From the NCBI RefSeq assembly GCF_958350005.1, contig NZ_CATWFF010000020.1:1-18958 (forward strand): 18,958 nt of DNA. Reading direction: 5' to 3'. Under the pieces are notes generated by a model, which searched no databases, was not told the origin of the DNA, and saw only the letters and a program-made list of their open reading frames with translations. Source of the stretch: an uncultured Megasphaera sp. (GTDB taxonomy: Bacteria > Bacillota > Negativicutes > Veillonellales > Megasphaeraceae). Below are positions 14,911 to 18,958 of this stretch, in pieces (position 1 is the stretch's first letter; every line of letters starts with the position of its first letter). The position numbers and the translations under genes were made by a program.

Positions 14911-15476
14911 TAGAACGGTGCTCCCTGCGTATTAGGCTGGGCATACGGCGGCGTTGCAGGCGTCGCAGGAGCTGACGGCGCAGGAGGAGCCGGATATGCC
15001 GGCGGCATCGTATACCCTGTTGCCGTAGCAGGAGCTGGCGGCGCAGGTGGTGCAGCATAGGGCTGTGCGGCTGGCTGCGGCGTTGCCGGCGGCTGCGCGG
15101 CGTATCCCGCATTGCCATACGTCGGTGCCGGCTGCCCCTGCTGGGCATTTTCTGCCTTCGTATCGACAAAATCAAAGCCCGTAATATTGATACTGACTGA
15201 CGAATGGGCCTGCCCGTCCTGATTACCGATCCAGGCGCTGATATCATTTACTTCCCCGTGCACGACAATGCGCGAACCCTTATGAAAATACTGAGCAAGG
15301 ATTTCCCCGCTCTTGCCAAAAGCGGTAGCATTGACGAAAACAGATTTATTCTTGCCGTTCGTATCTTTGCTTCGCACCTGTGTGGCTACGGTAATACTGG
15401 TATACGGATTTCCGCCATGCTGCGGCGTTTTGATTTCAGGGTCACGAGTAAGTCTTCCGTAAAATGATGTGTTCAT
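14910..15476 (-). CDS. ssb: Single-stranded DNA-binding protein
   Basis: 188 residues from the ATG at 15476, which lies eight bases after AGGAGG. A TTG two codons upstream is too close to that site. Residues 1-110 are a single OB fold: NTSFYGRLTRDPEI, then YTSITVATQV, VFVNATAFGKSGEILAQYF, KGSRIVVHGEV and a closing SVSINITGFDFVD strand. The remaining 75 residues are a Pro/Ala/Tyr/Gln-rich linker of low complexity ending in QPNTQGAPF. The usual bacterial SSB tip, with several aspartates before the final Pro-Phe, is absent; only the Pro-Phe is kept. It coats phage single strands and should load the adjacent Sak4-like ATPase and helicases. It is translationally coupled to the SF2 helicase. Confidence 0.93.
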   Translation of the reverse strand: MNTSFYGRLTRDPEIKTPQHGGNPYTSITVATQVRSKDTNGKNKSVFVNATAFGKSGEILAQYFHKGSRIVVHGEVNDISAWIGNQDGQAHSSVSINITGFDFVDTKAENAQQGQPAPTYGNAGYAAQPPATPQPAAQPYAAPPAPPAPATATGYTMPPAYPAPPAPSAPATPATPPYAQPNTQGAPF

Positions 15477-15488
15477 GTGCAATACCTC

Positions 15489-16547
15489 CTAAAAGGGAAC
15501 ATGTTTCTGTTGAAATTCTGCGTCTGCCGCCCGCCGATCCACATGGATGTACTGGCAGATTTCATCAATAAGCGCATATATTTCCGATGCCGTTATTTCG
15601 GCAAAAGGCTTGCCGCCCCAGCGTTTGGACGCATAGTCCGGCAGCTGATCCGGCTGCCAGCCTCCTTTGGCCCAGACAAATTTAAGCAGCTCCATCAGAT
15701 AGATGTCAGACTGACTGTCGACAGGCGGGCCAGGTTGTGCCGGCACAGGCACTGCCGTTGCTGTCGCAGGCTCGACGGGCTGGCTTGTGGCCGCCGGAGC
15801 CGCTGGGTCTGCCTGTGATGCTGATGCAGGCTCGACGGGCTGTGCTGCGGCAGCTGGTTCGCCGACGTCAAGCCATTGTTTCAGAGCCGTGCCCACAGCC
15901 GGCGTCGGCACAAAATACTGGCCGTCAAACAGCCGCGTCCGGTCCTTGCTGACATTGGCCACGTGGTCAATGCTCAGGTCAAACACGACGGTGAATTCAT
16001 ACTCAATCCCATCGCGCTGGACCGGTGCGGCTCCGACCTTCACAATTCGTTTTCGGCCGCTGGAATCGTCCTGCATATACTCCGTTTTAGACCGCATGGT
16101 TGCAATAATATGGCACGGGCTGTTCAGCATTGTTTCTACCAGTTTGTTATATTCCGGCGTAATTTCCCGCCAGGCCGCCCAGCCGTTGCCCTTATATTTG
16201 GCATCCGTCGCCTTATCCTTCTGTTCCAGGAGACCGCCTTCGCCGCTCCAGGCATGGGACAGGCTGTCAATAATTACCAGCTCAAACCCTTCCTGCTCTG
16301 CAGCGTGGACCGCGTCTATATACTTCTTCGGTGTATATGGCGGATGCAGCGTCAGCACACTGTATCCGCCTACGTTGGCGTATAAATTGGCACTGCCGTT
16401 TTCTGTGTCAATGACAGCTACCTTCTCCATCGGCACGATGCCGCTGGCAATAAGCAGTGCTGAATAGGTCTTGCCGGACCCAGACGGCCCGGAAATAGCC
16501 AGACGCAGTTTTGCCGCCTGACGGACAGCTTTCTGAAAGACTCCCAT
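15489..16547 (-). CDS. RecA-fold ATPase, Sak4-like single-strand annealing/recombination protein with extra C-terminal domain
   Basis: 352 residues. Residues 1-230 are a compact RecA-like core: Walker A GPSGSGKT (20-27), VIDTENGSANLY (45-56) as the following strand, and Walker B ELVIIDSLSHAW (89-100). This matches the Sak4-type ATPases found next to SSB in many phages, which help anneal complementary strands. Unlike minimal Sak4, it continues with a 60-residue Pro/Ala-rich linker containing the repeat QPVEPA twice, and then a helical domain (VWAKGGWQPDQLPDYA, ASEIYALIDEICQYI) ending in KHVPF. GAGGTGAT precedes the ATG. The stop TAG overlaps the ribosome binding site of ssb. The annealing role is a family and context inference; a non-Sak4 ATPase is possible. 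Confidence 0.8.
   Translation of the reverse strand: MGVFQKAVRQAAKLRLAISGPSGSGKTYSALLIASGIVPMEKVAVIDTENGSANLYANVGGYSVLTLHPPYTPKKYIDAVHAAEQEGFELVIIDSLSHAWSGEGGLLEQKDKATDAKYKGNGWAAWREITPEYNKLVETMLNSPCHIIATMRSKTEYMQDDSSGRKRIVKVGAAPVQRDGIEYEFTVVFDLSIDHVANVSKDRTRLFDGQYFVPTPAVGTALKQWLDVGEPAAAAQPVEPASASQADPAAPAATSQPVEPATATAVPVPAQPGPPVDSQSDIYLMELLKFVWAKGGWQPDQLPDYASKRWGGKPFAEITASEIYALIDEICQYIHVDRRAADAEFQQKHVPF
15766..15842. repeat. Perfect 17-bp direct repeat, 60-bp period
   Basis: GCAGGCTCGACGGGCTG occurs at 15766-15782 and 15826-15842, within the linker of the Sak4-like ATPase gene, and encodes the repeated QPVEPA. A 60-bp in-frame period means recombination between copies would remove or add 20 residues without a frameshift. 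Confidence 0.8.
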
Positions 16548-16551
16548 AGTA

Positions 16552-17478
16552 TCACCTCAATTCCACGTCATAGGGATAGGACAGCAGATCCAGGGCCGCG
16601 CAGACACGGTCGTAATCTCCCATATGGACGTGATGAATCGTCACAACCATATCCTTGTAATCGTCCTCCGTATCGGATATGTCAGAGCCAGAATCCGGCA
16701 GCGGCGGCAATGGCGGAAGCGGGGGCACGGTTGCCTTAACAGCTGCCGTTTCCACGGCTTTACGTTCTTCTGCGGCACGGAATATGGCTGTCTTAATATC
16801 GGAAAGGCCCTGAGACAATAGGCCGTGTGTCAATACCTGTTCCGCCTGCAGCGGCGACTTTAGCCCGTATTTGGCATTGGCCTGCTCGATGTACATCGCC
16901 GCCATTTCCATCCGGTCCCGAAGCAGCTGCTGCCGATCGTCGTCAGCCTGCTGAACTGCCTTGAGCCGAACCAGTTCATGATCGATTTCGACAACTGTTT
17001 CCGACCATTTCGCCGTCTTGTTCGTCCATTTTGGATTCCACACGACCTGTTCCAGGTAGGCATCTCGCACGCCCAATGCCGCTGCTTTTGCTTCCAGTTC
17101 CCGCTGAATCTGTCCTTTTATCTCGGCAATACGCCGGTCTTCATAAATCTGCAGCTGTGCATTCAGCGGTTCTTCCACGGACGCCACAATCTGCTGCAGG
17201 TTCCGGCACTGCATCGTAAACTCGTCGACAGGCTTCTTGAGCTTCGTTTTTGTCGCCCGTTCAAATTTCTGCAGCCGTGTACGAAGAGACACGACTTCTC
17301 GCTTGACCTTCCCCATGTCCTCTACGTTGTCATCGGTTACGACAAGATTGCGGTATCGTTCTGTCACCGCTTTCAGATAGGCTTCAATTTCTGCATAGTT
17401 CCACTCCAGCACAGCATCAAATGTCGTAAGCTTTGGTTCTACAGGCACCAGTGCCGGCAGCATGGTTGTTTCTTCCAT
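16552..17478 (-). CDS. DUF1351-family phage recombination-associated protein
   Basis: 308 residues. The body matches the phage DUF1351 pattern: an N-terminal FDAVLEWNYAEIEAYLKAV block, then long helices with many Arg/Lys/Glu (KREVVSLRTRLQKFERATKT near 60-80, IYEDRRIAEIKGQIQRELEA near 110-130), and NPKWTNKTAKWSETVVEIDHELV near 150. A short polyproline linker (VPPLPPLPPLP, about 250-260) precedes an acidic stretch and a small C-terminal strand-rich part. Proteins of this family are regularly next to phage annealing proteins; here the Sak4-like ATPase follows four bases later. The mechanism is unknown; a DNA-binding or scaffold role is plausible. The ATG follows AAGGAGG by about nine bases. Confidence 0.8.
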   Translation of the reverse strand: MEETTMLPALVPVEPKLTTFDAVLEWNYAEIEAYLKAVTERYRNLVVTDDNVEDMGKVKREVVSLRTRLQKFERATKTKLKKPVDEFTMQCRNLQQIVASVEEPLNAQLQIYEDRRIAEIKGQIQRELEAKAAALGVRDAYLEQVVWNPKWTNKTAKWSETVVEIDHELVRLKAVQQADDDRQQLLRDRMEMAAMYIEQANAKYGLKSPLQAEQVLTHGLLSQGLSDIKTAIFRAAEERKAVETAAVKATVPPLPPLPPLPDSGSDISDTEDDYKDMVVTIHHVHMGDYDRVCAALDLLSYPYDVELR

Positions 17479-17491
17479 TCTCAGGTCCTCC

Positions 17492-17821
17492 TTACATCTT
17501 GGCTAAAATCATGCGAATCTCTTGCACCAGGGAAATAAACTGACTGTCCGACATGTCTTTCGTCTGCAGCCGTTCGACGCACACGTCGTATAAATGCTGA
17601 TAGGCGGCAAATTTTGCCGACGGCTCCTGTACGTCTTCATCGGCAAACAGCGGCGCCGTTTCTACGCCGTCCGGCGTAATGGCAATCAGTCCCCGCGACT
17701 TCAGTCGGAACTTATATTTCCGCACATGATACGGGTCCCAGTGCAGGGCTTCTGCTACCTCTGCATTTTTCGCCTGGGGATTCTGCTTATAAAATTCATA
17801 CAATTCTTGGCATTTGGTCAT
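17492..17821 (-). CDS. Putative winged-helix DNA-binding protein
   Basis: 109 residues. Residues 19-46 (NAEVAEALHWDPYHVRKYKFRLKSRGLI) read as helix-turn-helix plus wing, in the style of small MarR/GntR-like folds. The second half (PSAKFAAYQHLYDVCVERL, ISLVQEIRMIL) is helical and may dimerise. ATG follows AGAGG. It sits directly after the plus-strand operator-like dyad and terminator, so it is a candidate for binding that dyad, although nothing in the sequence proves this. Similar small genes upstream of phage recombination functions are annotated only as hypothetical or helix-turn-helix proteins. Confidence 0.7.
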   Translation of the reverse strand: MTKCQELYEFYKQNPQAKNAEVAEALHWDPYHVRKYKFRLKSRGLIAITPDGVETAPLFADEDVQEPSAKFAAYQHLYDVCVERLQTKDMSDSQFISLVQEIRMILAKM

Positions 17822-17856
17822 TGTCGGCCTCTCATTCTCATGCTACAATGAGCATG
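17821..17856 (+). promoter_or_regulatory. Plus-strand promoter with extended -10 and operator-like dyad
   Basis: TTGTCG (17821-17826, 4/6 match to TTGACA) lies 17 bases before TACAAT (17844-17849), which is preceded by TG-N as an extended -10. The -10 is embedded in a perfect inverted repeat, CATGCT-N6-AGCATG (17839-17856). It points against all neighbouring genes. A transcript would begin near 17856. Confidence 0.55.
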
Positions 17857-17909
17857 GATACATATTTTTTGTGAGCCGTTCCCTGCTGCTACAGAGGACG
17901 GCTTTTTTC
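17856..17909 (+). ncRNA. Candidate short antisense or regulatory RNA (~54 nt)
   Basis: The promoter above and the terminator below would delimit an RNA of about 54 bases, complementary to the leader between the membrane-protein gene and the winged-helix gene. It contains no sizeable open frame (a six-codon ATG frame at 17854 only). Whether it is expressed is unknown; the features could also only stop stray plus-strand transcription. Confidence 0.35.
17874..17908 (+). terminator. Rho-independent terminator on the plus strand
   Basis: AGCCGT (17874-17879) pairs with ACGGCT (17898-17903), continuing through CC/GG and CTG/CAG with single-base bulges to a six-base loop, then a run of Ts to 17908. 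On the minus strand no T-run follows it, so it acts on plus-strand transcripts only. Confidence 0.75.
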
Positions 17910-17917
17910 TTGTCCCT

Positions 17918-18247
17918 TTACAGCAGGATTCTGCCGCCGTTATATAGTGTCGCCAGAATCATCGCGCCCCCTAATAACAGCGAGCCCAATACGACAATAG
18001 CCGCCCGCAGCGTATCGTTCTCGTCCTGCATGTCCATAGCATATTCCAGAACATCTTGCGTTGTATCGTTGTTTTCTACGGGCCAGAATCTCGTATCATC
18101 GGTAATAGGCTTTTTATTGACCCACTCCGGCACATCGGGATGGCGGGATTGCTGTCCCTTGGAAAGTCCTTCCATCGCTGCCCGGTCAATCATGTTGTAA
18201 TCGTCACGTTCATCGAGTGTGACGGCTTTTTTAATATCGTTTTTCAT
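17918..18247 (-). CDS. Small single-pass membrane protein, uncharacterised
   Basis: 109 residues. The first 80 are hydrophilic and charged (DERDDYNMIDRAAMEGLSKGQQSRH), with a Trp-rich EWVNKKPITDDTRFWPVEN stretch. Residues 82-101 (AAIVVLGSLLLGGAMILATL) are one clear transmembrane helix, followed by a short NGGRILL tail. With no signal peptide at the start, the long N-terminal part is probably cytoplasmic, anchored by the C-terminal helix. The ATG overlaps the previous stop as ATGA, so translation is coupled. I do not recognise the family; membrane-anchored early phage proteins often serve superinfection exclusion or host interference, but nothing here shows that. Confidence 0.75.
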   Translation of the reverse strand: MKNDIKKAVTLDERDDYNMIDRAAMEGLSKGQQSRHPDVPEWVNKKPITDDTRFWPVENNDTTQDVLEYAMDMQDENDTLRAAIVVLGSLLLGGAMILATLYNGGRILL

Positions 18248-18435
18248 ACCGTTTCTCCCTTCCTTAAAACTCTTCCATCCTGCAGCCGCACGGTCTTGCC
18301 GTCGTACACATGCCGGCGCCAGTGCCGCATCAACGCTCTGGGCCAGCTCACGGTCTCCGGCTCCCAGCAGTGCGGGATGTACCTCCTGGGCGCTTTCTCA
18401 TGTTCGCGGACGTAATCCGCATACGTGTAGGTCAT
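18244..18435 (-). CDS. Uncharacterised small phage protein, 63 residues
   Basis: Basic and rich in Trp, Arg, Tyr and His (YIPHCWEPETVSWPRALM, then RHWRRHVYDGKTVRLQDGRV). The GKTVRLQDGRVLRKGE tail looks like two short strands. Both ends overlap neighbours as ATGA, so it is translated by coupling; its own ribosome binding site is poor. I do not recognise the family. The compact overlaps are the main evidence that it is a gene. Confidence 0.65.
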   Translation of the reverse strand: MTYTYADYVREHEKAPRRYIPHCWEPETVSWPRALMRHWRRHVYDGKTVRLQDGRVLRKGETV

Positions 18436-18536
18436 GTTGATTCACCGTCTTTCTGTCGAGCCTTCCATTCCTCGAAGGCCTTTACGTTTTCCGGATCGCG
18501 ATAGTATTCGATAATATCTCTGAGAAACTGTTCCAT
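18432..18536 (-). CDS. Uncharacterised mini-protein, 34 residues
   Basis: ATG at 18536 is preceded by a strong GGGAAGGAG at five to six bases. The product (MEQFLRDIIEYYRDPENV, then KAFEEWKARQKDGEST) is one predicted amphipathic helix with acidic and basic sides. Its TGA overlaps the next ATG (ATGA). An in-frame ATG at 18578 would add 14 residues but lacks a binding site. It is the first gene of the minus-strand block in this window. Small proteins of this style open phage early operons, but with no known function. Confidence 0.65.
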   Translation of the reverse strand: MEQFLRDIIEYYRDPENVKAFEEWKARQKDGEST

Positions 18537-18575
18537 AAAAATCTCCTTCCCACGCCGTAGTGCTCCACCTCCCGT

Positions 18576-18593
18576 CATGGTATAATCCCCATG
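18576..18593 (+). promoter_or_regulatory. Plus-strand extended -10 promoter inside a CATG dyad
   Basis: CATGGTATAATCCCCATG holds TATAAT (18581-18586) with the TG-N extension and is flanked by CATGG and CCATG arms. No good -35 is seen at the proper distance. The start would fall near 18593, leaving a leader of about 17 bases that is almost entirely the ribosome binding site AAAGGAGGTGAT (18594-18605). Confidence 0.6.
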
Positions 18594-18609
18594 AAAGGAG
18601 GTGATAAAA

Positions 18610-18958
18610 TTGACACTAAAAAGGCTAGTATTAAATGGTAATTTTGTTCAATGTGAACTTCCAAAGTCTTGTCCTCACTGTAATACAAAGGTATTGCCAA
18701 ATGTCCTATCCCATAATTCTGAAAATTCAGAAAATGAACAATGTGGCTTAATTCTCCAATGCCCATCTTGTAATGAAATATTTTTCGCAAAGTACAGGAG
18801 CTGTGATAATCACTTGATTTTTAATTTTCCGTCTGTCTATCCGTCTCCTCAAGCGACTTTAAATCTTCCCACACAAATTAAAGAATTCTATCCAACGTTT
18901 TACGAAATCTATCGACAATCAGCGGAAGCCGAAGAATATAAATTAGATAAAATCTGTG
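18610..18958 (+). CDS. DUF4145-like protein, N-terminal part, truncated by the window edge
   Basis: An open frame starts at TTG (18610-18612), eight bases after a perfect AGGAGG, and runs to the window end (116 complete codons). It opens MTLKRLVLNGNFVQCELPKS, followed by a CPHC pair and, after a polar spacer, CGLILQCPSCNEIFFAKY, so two CxxC pairs likely bind one zinc. The stretch YPTFYEIYRQSAEAEEYKLD near residues 95-115 is the typical lead-in to the DUF4145 helical domain, whose remainder lies outside the window. GC is 34% by count, well below the phage core, and the gene is transcribed opposite to it, so it looks like an added cargo gene or part of the lysogeny side. DUF4145 proteins are of unknown function, some being fused to restriction subunits; a host-defence role is only a possibility. 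Confidence 0.75.
   Translation, partial: MTLKRLVLNGNFVQCELPKSCPHCNTKVLPNVLSHNSENSENEQCGLILQCPSCNEIFFAKYRSCDNHLIFNFPSVYPSPQATLNLPTQIKEFYPTFYEIYRQSAEAEEYKLDKIC

Noticed and set aside
18536..18578. Longer, 48-residue version of the mini-protein starting at 18578
   Set aside because: No ribosome binding site, and its added residues are the Gly/Arg-rich translation of the strong binding site for the inner ATG.
18575..18790. 71-codon minus-strand frame at the right end
   Set aside because: It overlaps the plus-strand DUF4145-like gene, which has a promoter, ribosome binding site and zinc motifs, whereas this frame has none.
1..18958. tRNA, rRNA, insertion sequences, integrase or attachment sites
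   Set aside because: None seen on either strand; no transposase or integrase motifs and no cloverleaf-like sequence.

Overview
The window is part of a tailed-phage genome, most likely a prophage, in a Gram-positive-type host. Nearly every gene has a strong AGGAGG-like ribosome binding site. The terminase, portal, minor head and single-strand-annealing families are those usual in Bacillota phages. The core has roughly even base composition; I suspect Bacillota, possibly Negativicutes, but the sequence does not settle the species. All core genes lie on the minus strand, so the transcriptional order runs from high to low coordinates.

Right to left. (1) 18610-18958 is the start of an AT-rich gene on the plus strand that resembles the N-terminal part of DUF4145 proteins; it starts at TTG and has its own promoter. 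(2) 18536-17492 is an early block of four small genes: three uncharacterised and one putative winged-helix regulator. It is interrupted by a plus-strand promoter, operator-like dyad and terminator that would make a very short RNA. (3) 17478-13096 is a recombination and DNA-processing block: DUF1351 protein, Sak4-like RecA-fold ATPase, SSB, SF2 helicase and VRR-NUC nuclease. (4) 13126-9015 is the replication block: a RecD/Dda-like SF1 helicase and a 971-residue primase-helicase. (5) 9012-8712 is a gene-free stretch with at least eight copies of a 10-bp element (AGTGGGAACA) around an AT-rich core; it is my best candidate for the replication origin.

(6) 8694-7017 holds two uncharacterised genes, a hidden 54-residue cysteine-rich protein and a sigma-70-region-4-like regulator that is probably the late-gene activator. 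(7) 7020-6950 combines a TTGACA promoter signal with a strong bidirectional terminator at the early/late junction. (8) 6910-55 is packaging and head genes: TerS, TerL, portal, a 66-residue protein, a collagen-like head fibre, a GP20-type scaffold, the major capsid protein and a MuF minor head protein. The last ~120 residues of the MuF protein are AT-rich and look like a grafted nuclease-toxin domain. A possible immunity gene begins just after it, at the window edge.

The logic is that of a temperate phage: early recombination and replication, then a regulator, then packaging and head assembly. The repressor, integrase, tail and lysis genes are outside the window. The two ends (about 31% and 34% GC by my count) look like separately acquired cargo.
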